5,980 bases of DNA. It comes from Chloroflexia bacterium. GTDB lineage: Bacteria > Chloroflexota > Chloroflexia > Thermomicrobiales > UBA6265. Both the position numbers and the translations under genes were made by a program. The stretch spans positions 1-5,980 of the forward strand of contig JACDBO010000229.1 in the NCBI GenBank assembly GCA_013694885.1, given 5' to 3'. The notes beneath the pieces are model-generated. The model made no database searches. It was not told the DNA's origin and saw only the letters and a program-made list of their open reading frames with translations. How positions within the stretch are numbered: the stretch's first letter is position 1; the number at the start of each line of letters is the position of its first letter. Shown one piece after another: positions 1 to 5,467 of the stretch.

Positions 1-247
1 GGCCGGAACACTGCTCGCGCTCGCCGACGACGAAGCGGCGGAGGGCGAGACCTGGCGGGAGCGGCTGCTCGTCCAGCTCTCCTGCCGCACGGCGATCCGT
101 CGCGGCCAGCCCCTGGCCCGCGACGCCATGCGCGCCCTGGTCGAGGGTCTGGGCCAGACCAGCGCGCCCGCCGTCTGCCCCCACGGCTCCCCGCTCCTGA
201 TGCACGTCGGTGGCGACCTGCTGGAGCGCCAGTTCGGCTGGCGGTAG
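1..247 (+). CDS. mutL: DNA mismatch repair protein MutL, C-terminal fragment
   Basis: The gene enters from the left edge in frame 2 and ends at TAG 245-247; 81 residues are visible. MutL links MutS mismatch recognition to strand nicking and removal. The visible part is the C-terminal dimerisation/endonuclease domain. The motif SCRTAIRRGQPL (residues 27-38 of the fragment) matches the conserved Cys motif, CPHGSP (59-64) matches the CPHGRP metal-binding motif, and the protein ends in F-G-W-R, the usual place of the C-terminal F-x-R motif. These Cys and His residues bind the regulatory zinc in MutL proteins that nick DNA themselves, so the protein is probably the endonuclease type found in bacteria without MutH. 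The DQHA-type catalytic motif would lie upstream of the window. One small departure is Ser for Arg in CPHGRP. It converges on the PIN gene, with 71 bases between their stop codons. Confidence 0.9.
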   Translation, partial: AGTLLALADDEAAEGETWRERLLVQLSCRTAIRRGQPLARDAMRALVEGLGQTSAPAVCPHGSPLLMHVGGDLLERQFGWR

Positions 248-279
248 CGCCTGAGGTTGCGACTGGTCATGCGGCGTTC

Positions 280-314
280 GGTCGATTGTGGTCCTGTTGC
301 ACACCAGATCGACC
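280..314. terminator. Candidate bidirectional hairpin between convergent genes
   Basis: GGTCGAT at 280-286 pairs with ATCGACC at 308-314. An inner TGTG (287-290) can pair with CACA (300-303), leaving a 9-base loop and a 4-base bulge. It sits between the convergent stops of mutL (247) and the PIN gene (319), where a shared terminator would be expected. Neither strand has a T-tract after the stem, so it does not look like a classical intrinsic terminator. Confidence 0.3.
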
Positions 315-318
315 TGAA

Positions 319-870
319 TTACTGGGCTGTGATGGCCGCATCCCACCATGACTTCAATGGGTGTCGGGTTGGGGCCTGATAACCTCGTTCGTACACTCCG
401 GTGAGTGCCGCCCGCACCTCGTCGGCAGCCACACCTTCGGTTCGTGCCCAGTCCCGCATGAGTTCCAGCGTCGCGCGAAGCTGGACGCGACCGGCCAGGA
501 GCCGCTCGGCCTTCCGATCATCCGTGACGAGGACACAGCCGCGGTGGATCGCCAGGGCGGCTGTCATCGCCTCGCCGTCGTCAAGGTCTACGGTGAGGTC
601 GATGAATGTCTGCAACTCAGCCTCGCTGTCGGCGCTGAAGATGGTGAGCGCGCCGGACGCGATGAGCGGCACGAGGTCTACCGGCTCGCGCTCTATCTCG
701 CCTTCGACCACACGGCGTATGTAGAGCGCCTCCTCGAGGACGAAATCGGTGACGGCGACGGATCCAGCCGACACGGCAAGGATTTCGCCCATGCGGCGCG
801 TTGCGTAGAGACTCAACACAGCGCAGGCGTCAAGCAACAGAACTGGAGGCAGACGCGGCGAATCCGGCAT
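319..870 (-). CDS. PIN-domain protein, likely VapC-like toxin ribonuclease
   Basis: This 183-residue protein has the acidic layout of a PIN nuclease. LLLDACAVLSLY gives Asp14 at the end of the first strand, TDFVLEEAL gives Glu46/47, LDDGEAMTAALA gives Asp97/98 and Glu100, and VLVTDDRKAERL gives Asp117/118. PIN domains are Mg/Mn-dependent ribonucleases, and many are the toxin half of toxin-antitoxin pairs. The protein is longer than a typical VapC (about 130 residues): residues 130-183 form an extra, mostly helical tail ending in a Trp pair (WW, 175-176). It follows the XRE-ImmA/IrrE gene by 13 bases on the same strand and is almost certainly cotranscribed with it. The ATG at 868-870 is the only sensible start before Asp14, yet the bases before it (accaccacacccc) contain no Shine-Dalgarno sequence, so translation probably depends on ribosomes finishing the upstream gene. 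The PIN fold is fairly secure. The toxin role and RNA target are inferred from context. Confidence 0.8.
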   Translation of the reverse strand: MPDSPRLPPVLLLDACAVLSLYATRRMGEILAVSAGSVAVTDFVLEEALYIRRVVEGEIEREPVDLVPLIASGALTIFSADSEAELQTFIDLTVDLDDGEAMTAALAIHRGCVLVTDDRKAERLLAGRVQLRATLELMRDWARTEGVAADEVRAALTGVYERGYQAPTRHPLKSWWDAAITAQ

Positions 871-883
871 CGGGGTGTGGTGG

Positions 884-2113
884 TCAGGTGCCGACGAGGG
901 CGGCGTTCAGATCGAGGTCCACCTGGTGCCACTCGCCGTCCTCTGACGGTTGCGCCTCGTGCGTCAGCTGACGGACGCGGAGGAGGGCACCGACGCGATC
1001 AGTCACCAGGCGCCGCGCGAGTTGCCCCTCGGAGAGCAGCCCGTTCGTGTAGGCCTGAGCAGCCAACGCCTCGTACCGGAGCGGCAGTAAAGAGCGCTCG
1101 GGGGTTGGAGCCTTGAGGCCGATCAGGTCCCGCGCTTTGCCGGGCTTGAAGCCGAGGTTTTGCAGCTTGTCCCAGGTGCCACTCGGCAGCAGCTTCAACT
1201 CCTCCAACCGCCAGATCATGGCCTGGAACGACACCTTATAGAGGTGAGCAAGCGTCAAGACATCCGCTGGCGTAATCGGCGCGTCCTTTGCCCGCCGCAT
1301 GGCGAGGAACCGCCTCACCAAGCCCGAGGCAGGCATCAGGAAGAAGCGTGCGAAGGCATCGGCGAACCGCTCACCGTGCGGTACGCGCCGGTAGCTGGAG
1401 AGAACGGTAATCTCAGCCCTCAACCGAGCGGTCAGGAAGTGCGCGTACTCGTGGGCGACGGAACAGCGACGCTTCTCTTCTGGATGGTTTGCATTCACCG
1501 CGACGCAGCCGCCGTAGTCCTCCACGTAGACAAACATGCCGGCGATCTTGAGACTCCGCATCGGCATGGCGAAGATACGCAGCCCCACGTCCGTCTCGAG
1601 GACTCCCCACAGATCGCCGATCGGCCCGTCGCCAAGCGCCAGCCGGTTTCGCTCAGAGGTCGCGACTTCCTCGGCGGCACGCTCCGGCGGTGTGTCCGAG
1701 ATGTCGTACACGTCGGGATATCGACGCGAGAGCGGCGAAGCAACGAGCTTTTCCAGTTCCACGTACCAGCGGCAGAGTTCCTCGAAGCGCCGTGTATCGG
1801 CGTCCCGGTTCTCCTCGCTGATGCCATCGGTGGGGCCGCGCGCGGCACGGAACTGGACAACGAAGCTCGGGGCTGGTTGCTGCTGGACAGGACGGACGAA
1901 ATCGCCGACCTGACGGCCATAGAGACGCGCGAGGATGAGCAGTTCCGAGGCGCGAGGTCGCCGGACGCCGGTCTCCATGGCGGTGATCGTCGTCCGGGCG
2001 ACGTCGAGCGTCTCTGCCGCGTGCTGCTGGGTGAGGCGGCGAGCCCGGCGGGCGTCCGCCAGCCGCTCCCCGATGACATGAGGGTCGATGGTTTCGAGGA
2101 CATGCCTCTCCAC
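884..2113 (-). CDS. XRE-family HTH regulator fused to ImmA/IrrE metallopeptidase
   Basis: The 409-residue protein has three parts. Residues 13-72 form an XRE/Cro-type helix-turn-helix (RLTQQHAAETLDVARTTI, then METGVRRPR). Residues about 165-270 form an ImmA/IrrE (COG2856) zinc-peptidase domain with the H-E-x-x-H motif at 221-225 (VAHEYAHFL) and a following ERFADAFARFFLMP segment (248-261) that supplies the likely third ligand. Residues about 310-409 are a C-terminal extension of unknown role. In characterised relatives the peptidase domain cleaves a repressor (ImmA on ImmR, IrrE/PprI on DdrO); here repressor and peptidase are one chain. The start is GTG 2111-2113, supported by AAAGGA (2120-2125 on the complement) six bases upstream. 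It is the first gene of a two-gene unit with the PIN gene, so it is probably both antitoxin and autoregulator through the repeats at 2146-2181. The domain calls are firm; the antitoxin role is inferred. Confidence 0.88.
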   Translation of the reverse strand: MERHVLETIDPHVIGERLADARRARRLTQQHAAETLDVARTTITAMETGVRRPRASELLILARLYGRQVGDFVRPVQQQPAPSFVVQFRAARGPTDGISEENRDADTRRFEELCRWYVELEKLVASPLSRRYPDVYDISDTPPERAAEEVATSERNRLALGDGPIGDLWGVLETDVGLRIFAMPMRSLKIAGMFVYVEDYGGCVAVNANHPEEKRRCSVAHEYAHFLTARLRAEITVLSSYRRVPHGERFADAFARFFLMPASGLVRRFLAMRRAKDAPITPADVLTLAHLYKVSFQAMIWRLEELKLLPSGTWDKLQNLGFKPGKARDLIGLKAPTPERSLLPLRYEALAAQAYTNGLLSEGQLARRLVTDRVGALLRVRQLTHEAQPSEDGEWHQVDLDLNAALVGT

Positions 2114-2143
2114 TACGTTTCCTTTCTGACAGCGACGGTATTT

Positions 2144-2171
2144 TGTATAGTAAATATAGTCAATATGTCAG
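2144..2171 (-). promoter_or_regulatory. Predicted promoter of the XRE-ImmA/IrrE-PIN operon
   Basis: Reading leftward, CTGACA (2171 to 2166, five of six bases of the -35 consensus) and TATACA (2149 to 2144, four of six of the -10 consensus) are 16 bases apart. The -10 ends about 30 bases before the GTG start, giving a short leader that holds the AAAGGA ribosome site. The -35 lies inside the palindrome at 2165-2175, so protein bound there would block RNA polymerase. This is a prediction by eye. Confidence 0.5.
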
Positions 2172-2181
2172 ACATGTCCAG
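2146..2181. repeat. Four near-tandem 9-bp units with overlapping palindromes; likely operator
   Basis: The stretch can be written as four consecutive 9-base units: TATAGTAAA, TATAGTCAA, TATGTCAGA and CATGTCCAG. The last two units contain the 11-base odd palindrome ATGTC-A-GACAT (2165-2175), and GACATGTC (2171-2178) is a second, overlapping perfect palindrome. The patch is AT-rich in a GC-rich region, overlaps the predicted operon promoter, and sits just upstream of an XRE-type DNA-binding protein. These points suggest an autoregulatory operator with several sites on one DNA face. The repeat layout is seen directly; protein binding is inferred. Confidence 0.45.
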
Positions 2182-2385
2182 TTTTCTCTGATCGACTGGA
2201 ACGAACTGGCGTCGAGGAGCGTGACGCGCCTTCCGGCATTGCGGAGTCCTCCGGGAGCGCCGCATAAAGATCGTTTCAAGCTCGTCATCGAACATCACAT
2301 CCAGGAGGTATGGGTTGGAACTGTCACCGACACCACGCGCTTCATTGCCGACTCCCTGATCTGAACCGCGCAACGATGGCAGGAG
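2182..2385. other. Non-coding gap with no convincing gene
   Basis: This is the gene-poor middle of the 334-base gap between the divergent XRE-ImmA/IrrE and permease genes. Open frames exist on both strands (2143-2364 on +, 2113-2373 on -), but both start with TTG, run through the operon promoter patch, lack good ribosome sites and resemble no family I recognise. A short inverted repeat, CGGAG-TC-CTCCG, near 2242-2253 is the only structure seen. Nothing resembles an RNA gene or an insertion end. Confidence 0.5.
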
Positions 2386-2391
2386 TATACT
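2386..2391 (+). promoter_or_regulatory. Candidate -10 element for the permease gene
   Basis: TATACT matches five of six bases of the -10 consensus and lies 57 bases before the TTG start of the permease. No good -35 is seen at the usual distance; TGAACC, 18 bases upstream, is the nearest weak match. This could mean an activator-dependent promoter or no promoter at all. Confidence 0.35.
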
Positions 2392-2408
2392 GAGTCCCGT
2401 CGTCCTAC

Positions 2409-2418
2409 TGTACGTACA
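2409..2418. promoter_or_regulatory. Perfect 10-bp palindrome TGTACGTACA, possible operator
   Basis: TGTACGTACA is fully self-complementary. It lies 18 bases past the candidate -10 and 30 bases before the permease start, so it would be in or near the transcribed leader, a common repressor position. No regulator for it is encoded next to the permease, and it is short enough to occur by chance. Confidence 0.3.
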
Positions 2419-2432
2419 TAGACTTCCGGCTC

Positions 2433-2440
2433 AGGAGAGG
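2433..2440 (+). promoter_or_regulatory. Ribosome binding site that sets the permease TTG start
   Basis: AGGAGAGG is a strong Shine-Dalgarno sequence seven bases before TTG 2448-2450. It supports the unusual TTG as the true start, because the protein from this codon opens directly into the first membrane segment expected for the family. Confidence 0.7.
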
Positions 2441-2447
2441 ATCAACG

Positions 2448-3392
2448 TTGAGCGAGGTCTTTACCATCGCCTTTGTGACCTCGGTGCTGGCGGCGGCGAT
2501 CGGGTCCGGGGTGGCGATTCTCTACGCCTGCCTGGGGGAGCTGCTGGCGGAGCGGGCGGGGGTGCTCAACCTCGGCGTCGAGGGCATGATGCTGATGGGC
2601 GCGCTGGGCGGGTTCGCGGTCTGCTACTGGACCGGGTCGGCGCCGCTCGGCGCGCTGGCCGCCTGCGGTGTCGGGGCGCTACTGGCAAGCATCCACGCCC
2701 TCCTGACGATCACGCTGCGGGCCAACCAGGTGGTCAGCGGGTTGGCGCTGACGCTCTTCGGCGCCGGCCTCTCCGCCTACCTCGGTCACGGGCTCGTCGG
2801 GCGACCGCCGCCGGAGTCGTTCCGCCGTCTGGCGATCCCGGTGTTGAGCGATATTCCCTATCTGGGCGCGATCCTCTTTCGGCAGGATGCCCTGGCCTAT
2901 CTCGCCTACCTCGTCGTGCCGGCGCTCTGGTGGTTCGTCTACAAGTCGCGACCGGGGTTGAACCTGCGGGCGGTCGGCGAGAGTCCAGCGACGGCCGACG
3001 CGATGGGGTTGAGCGTCGCCGGGCTGCGCTACCGTTACGTGATTGTCGGTGGCGCCTTCGCCGGGATGGGTGGGGCGGTGATCTCGCTGGCGACCAACCC
3101 CGGCTGGACGGAGAACATGACGGCCGGCCGCGGCTGGATCGCGGTCGCGCTGGTCATCTTCGGCACCTGGAACCCGGCCCGCGCCGCCGCTGGCGCCTTC
3201 CTCTTCGGCGCGGTCGAGGCCGGGCAGTTCCGCTTGCAGAGTGTCAACGTGCCGGTCTCGTCCTTCTTTCTGAACATGCTGCCGTACCTGTTCACGATCC
3301 TGGTGCTGGTCATCGCCACCCGGCAGACGCGCCGCCTACGCATCGGCGCCCCGGCCGCGCTGGGGCGAACGTACGTGCGGGAGGAGCGGTGA
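2448..3392 (+). CDS. ABC transporter permease, nucleoside/simple-sugar (NupQ-like, COG1079 type)
   Basis: This 314-residue inner-membrane protein has about eight to nine hydrophobic segments (roughly residues 8-28, 43-62, 66-90, 95-113, 148-165, 196-216, 229-245, 247-262 and 276-292). The family signature is ERAGVLNLGVEGMMLMGA (35-52), followed by RANQVVSGLALTLFG (91-105). RAVGESPATADAMGLSV (174-190) is the cytoplasmic loop that contacts the ATPase, and GRGWIAVALVIFGTWNP (227-243) is also typical. Related permeases (B. subtilis NupQ) import nucleosides with a BMP-type lipoprotein, one ATPase with two nucleotide-binding domains, and a second permease. Length is normal, and the TTG start has a strong ribosome site. 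None of the usual partner genes lies next to it: upstream is a divergent toxin-antitoxin-like pair, and downstream are unrelated small genes. It may be the last gene of a broken cluster or may work with partners made elsewhere. The substrate is inferred from the family. Confidence 0.88.
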   Translation: MSEVFTIAFVTSVLAAAIGSGVAILYACLGELLAERAGVLNLGVEGMMLMGALGGFAVCYWTGSAPLGALAACGVGALLASIHALLTITLRANQVVSGLALTLFGAGLSAYLGHGLVGRPPPESFRRLAIPVLSDIPYLGAILFRQDALAYLAYLVVPALWWFVYKSRPGLNLRAVGESPATADAMGLSVAGLRYRYVIVGGAFAGMGGAVISLATNPGWTENMTAGRGWIAVALVIFGTWNPARAAAGAFLFGAVEAGQFRLQSVNVPVSSFFLNMLPYLFTILVLVIATRQTRRLRIGAPAALGRTYVREER

Positions 3393-3397
3393 ACACG

Positions 3398-3425
3398 AAG
3401 GACAGAGGACTGAGGACTAAGGACT
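3398..3425 (+). repeat. Four tandem heptads, consensus RAGGACW
   Basis: Starting five bases after the permease stop, the sequence reads AAGGACA, GAGGACT, GAGGACT, AAGGACT: four 7-base units end to end. Flanking GAACACG (3391-3397) and GAGACTT (3426-3432) look like decayed copies. The transcript would be purine-rich with little self-pairing, so it is unlikely to act as a hairpin terminator. It resembles a short simple-sequence array between genes; any function is unknown. Confidence 0.75.
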
Positions 3426-3460
3426 GAGACTTGAAGGGCCCGGAGGGGGGCGAACGGGGG

Positions 3461-3697
3461 ATGGTCATGAATGAGAAGGTGCCGGCCGCGCGGGAGGTGA
3501 TGGCGCGTGGGTATGAGCAGGCGGCGGATGAGCTGGAGATCGCCGTCCAGCATCTGCGGACGGCGGCGCGGCACCTTCATGAACAGAATGTGCCGAGGGG
3601 CTGCGCCCACGCCTTTGCCGCCTACGGCCATATGCGCGGTGCCCAGCGGCACATCGACGACAACGCGATCCTGCACGCCGCGAAGTCCATCCCGTGA
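3461..3697 (+). CDS. Small histidine-rich helical protein, function unknown
   Basis: I do not recognise this family. From ATG 3461 it has 78 residues. ATG 3467 (76 residues) and TTG 3431 (88 residues) are also possible; the longer form would add a Gly/Glu-rich lead that looks non-coding. The body is predicted helical without a signal peptide or membrane segment. Counting from ATG 3467, histidines fall at 29, 36, 38, 48, 55, 62 and 70, with repeated seven-residue spacing (29-36; 48-55-62), which puts them on one face of two helices joined at about N41-V-P-R-G45. One Cys (46) is present. Such a face could bind metal or a partner, but no known motif supports a specific claim. GGAGG (3442-3446) and a G5 run (3456-3460) precede the start. 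Coding support comes from the coherent helical protein and GC-rich third positions. It lies between the permease and the Uma2-family gene. Confidence 0.6.
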   Translation: MVMNEKVPAAREVMARGYEQAADELEIAVQHLRTAARHLHEQNVPRGCAHAFAAYGHMRGAQRHIDDNAILHAAKSIP

Positions 3698-3763
3698 TTG
3701 CGGTGGCCGCACAGGGCGGATGTAGACTGGAGTGAGCAGTCGGTTTGAGGTGAGGAGGGCGCC

Positions 3764-4312
3764 ATGCTGGTCAGTCAAGAGACCTTCGAGCGGTTCGCGC
3801 TGGACGACCCCATACGGCAGTGGGAGATGCATCGTGGCCAATTGCGGGAAAAACCCGGGATGAGCTTTGACCACAACGACGTGATGGTCTATCTCGGTCA
3901 CTTCCTTATGCGGCAGCTGGACCGCGACGTGTATCGAGTGCGGGTGAATGCGGGCCACGTCCGCCATCAGCACGATTCGTATTACATTCCCGACGTGGTT
4001 GTTATCCCGCTTGCCGACGCGGAGCACCTGCGCAACAGGCCGGACAGGCTCGAGGTCTACGACCGGTCACTGCCGTTCGTTGCCGAAGTCTGGTCGCCGT
4101 CGACCGGCGACTACGACGTCGATGGCAAGCTTCCGGAGTACCAGCGCCGTGGCGATCTGGAGATCTGGCGGCTGCACCCCTTTGAGCGAACCCTGATCGC
4201 CTGGCGCCGGCAGCCGGACGGGAGCTACACAGAGACGACGTACAGCGGCGGGACGGTCGATGTCGCCTCGTTGCCCGGTGTGGAGATCGACCTCGACCGG
4301 CTGTTCGCCTGA
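3764..4312 (+). CDS. Uma2 family protein (DUF820, PD-(D/E)XK nuclease fold)
   Basis: The 182-residue protein shows the Uma2 order of motifs: WEMHRGQLREKPGMSFDHN (20-38), matching the usual E-x-x-x-G-E-L opening; YYIPDVVVI (73-81) with Asp77; FVAEVWSPSTGDYD (105-118) with Glu108; Lys122 in DGKLPEYQRRG; and LEIWRLHP (132-139). Asp77, Glu108 and Lys122 fit the PD-(D/E)XK catalytic triad. The family is common and often multi-copy in Cyanobacteria and Chloroflexota. It is annotated as a putative endonuclease, but its biological role is not established. Length is normal. A strong ribosome site, AGGAGG (3753-3758), lies five bases before the ATG. A weak promoter-like pair, TTGCGG (3698-3703) and TAGACT (3723-3728), is 19 bases apart upstream. 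One departure is Gln26 where Glu is common in the opening motif. It ends 14 bases before the next gene's ATG, so the two may be cotranscribed. Confidence 0.85.
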   Translation: MLVSQETFERFALDDPIRQWEMHRGQLREKPGMSFDHNDVMVYLGHFLMRQLDRDVYRVRVNAGHVRHQHDSYYIPDVVVIPLADAEHLRNRPDRLEVYDRSLPFVAEVWSPSTGDYDVDGKLPEYQRRGDLEIWRLHPFERTLIAWRRQPDGSYTETTYSGGTVDVASLPGVEIDLDRLFA

Positions 4313-4326
4313 GGTGCCGCGCGGGA

Positions 4327-5316
4327 ATGAGCCTGGGTAGGTGTGGTGGGCGGATGAGTGACGGGAAGATGGTCGAGGAGGCCGGCGGTGCGTTAGTCGA
4401 GGTGGTCTTCCGGCGGCCGGCGCTGCGCCGGTACGAACGGCCCCACGAGGCGCCGCTGCCGCCGCTCGGGGATGCGGTCAGCATCCCCGCCACGGCGGTC
4501 AATGACGCCATCGGCGCCTCCGCGCTCTCGGCGGGAGGGCGCGACCTGCTGCGCGGTTTGCTGCGGCTCGGGCGACCGGCGGTCTTCCCCGGTGGTGGCA
4601 TCGGGATCGAGTACGGCAGCCTGCTGAAGACGGCCGTTCGCCCGGACTACCTGGCCGCCCATCTGCGCGAGGCCGCCGCGCACCTCCAGGAGCGCCGGGT
4701 CGGTCTGCTCGTCGTGCCCGGCATGTCCGGCTACCCGGTCGGCGCGATGTATGCCCTCGCCGCCGGGGTGCCGGCGATCCTGCTCAAGAAACAGGCGCAC
4801 GACCCGGCGCGGGACCCCGCTGACTACCCGCCCGGCTCGTTCGTGATCCCCTCCTACACGGGTGAGGGCGACGTGGTGATGAGCGCCGACCCCGCCGCGA
4901 TGGCCGACATCGTCGATGCGGTGCTGGCGGCACAGATCGAGCGGCAGCGCGACCTAGCGGTGCCGACGCTCTCGCTGCGGGTCGCCGGGGCCGACGACAT
5001 CATCGTCAAGGCGACGATGAGCCAGGCGGTCAGCGAGAGCGCGCTGGTCGTCGGCCGCGCGGCGTTGTCGAGTTTTCGTCAGGAGTACCGGGCGCGCACC
5101 GGCGATGGCCGGGCGATGCGCGAGACGGTCGAGGTCGTCGCCTGGGTCACGCCCTTGCTCAAGGGCTACAATCGACCCCGCGAGCACCTGCGGCGAACCC
5201 TCGGCATCGAGCCGTTCGCCGGTCTCACGATCACCGGGGTCCATCTCGATCCGCCGGCCCTGGGGATCGACGGGTTTGGCGTGGTAATGCTTGCGGAACG
5301 GGCGCATCAACGGTAA
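4327..5316 (+). CDS. Phosphoribosyltransferase-like protein, function uncertain
   Basis: The 329-residue soluble protein has a segment GLLVVPGMSGYPVGAMYALAAGVPAILLKK (residues 126-155), which resembles the part of adenine/xanthine phosphoribosyltransferases reading 'GIEARGFxxGAAxALxxGVPxxxxRK'. A following SFVIPSYTGEGDVVMS (171-186) looks like the SYT-type segment of the same enzymes. The expected PRPP loop (V-D-D-x-x-A-T-G-G-T) is not visible; DIVDAVLAAQ (194-203) is the only faint echo. The C-terminal third (about 215-329) is an additional alpha/beta region with GADDIIVKA and LTITGVHLDPPALGIDGFG. Function could be purine salvage, a non-catalytic PRTase relative or a regulator. The start is uncertain: ATG 4327 has GAGGTG ten bases upstream, while ATG 4354 (MSDGKMVEEAGG) is nearly as good. 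It lies 14 bases after the Uma2 gene and in the same direction as the nucleoside permease. The open frame is clearly coding; the fold call is tentative. Confidence 0.6.
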   Translation: MSLGRCGGRMSDGKMVEEAGGALVEVVFRRPALRRYERPHEAPLPPLGDAVSIPATAVNDAIGASALSAGGRDLLRGLLRLGRPAVFPGGGIGIEYGSLLKTAVRPDYLAAHLREAAAHLQERRVGLLVVPGMSGYPVGAMYALAAGVPAILLKKQAHDPARDPADYPPGSFVIPSYTGEGDVVMSADPAAMADIVDAVLAAQIERQRDLAVPTLSLRVAGADDIIVKATMSQAVSESALVVGRAALSSFRQEYRARTGDGRAMRETVEVVAWVTPLLKGYNRPREHLRRTLGIEPFAGLTITGVHLDPPALGIDGFGVVMLAERAHQR

Positions 5317-5467
5317 GACTCACGCAGCGGGACGGCGCTCGCTTGCCTGGATGCGGTCGCCGGTGACGGTGGCACTCTATACGCGATTGGTCGAGCATGA
5401 GTCGTGAGCGGACCGGCCGGCGGTGGTGCGGTCCGTTCTTCTGGTATGAGGAGAGCGGAGCGCACGG

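Noticed and set aside
361..1116. Long + strand frame opposite the PIN gene and the antitoxin-like gene
   Set aside because: It spans two genes with clear domain motifs on the other strand, is rich in Arg, Gly and His as expected for an antisense frame in high-GC DNA, and shows no motifs of its own.
2220..2260. Faint similarity of the gap sequence to rRNA-like text and a CGGAG/CTCCG inverted repeat
   Set aside because: The matching words are short and in the wrong order for rRNA. The inverted repeat has a two-base loop and no tail, so no RNA gene is supported.
2143..2364. 73-codon open frame on the + strand in the same gap
   Set aside because: It begins at TTG inside the AT-rich operator patch, has no ribosome site and no recognisable protein features.
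2113..2373. 86-codon open frame on the - strand whose TAG overlaps the GTG of the XRE-ImmA/IrrE gene by one base
   Set aside because: It starts with TTG, runs straight through the predicted promoter and repeat patch, and its composition (many Arg, no domain pattern) looks non-coding. The one-base overlap is probably chance.
3699..3711. Hairpin TGCGG-TGG-CCGCA right after the small gene's stop
   Set aside because: The stem has only five pairs and no T-tract follows. It overlaps a possible -35 (TTGCGG), so calling it a terminator is not supported.
3035..4027. Long - strand frame covering the permease end, small gene and Uma2 start
   Set aside because: It is an antisense shadow of three genes, crosses two gene boundaries and the heptad array, and has no domain pattern.
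5320..5390. Possible promoter (TATACG at 5378-5383) or terminator after the PRTase-like gene
   Set aside because: No -35 of any quality lies 15-19 bases upstream, and the only hairpin nearby (AGCG/CGCT) has four pairs.
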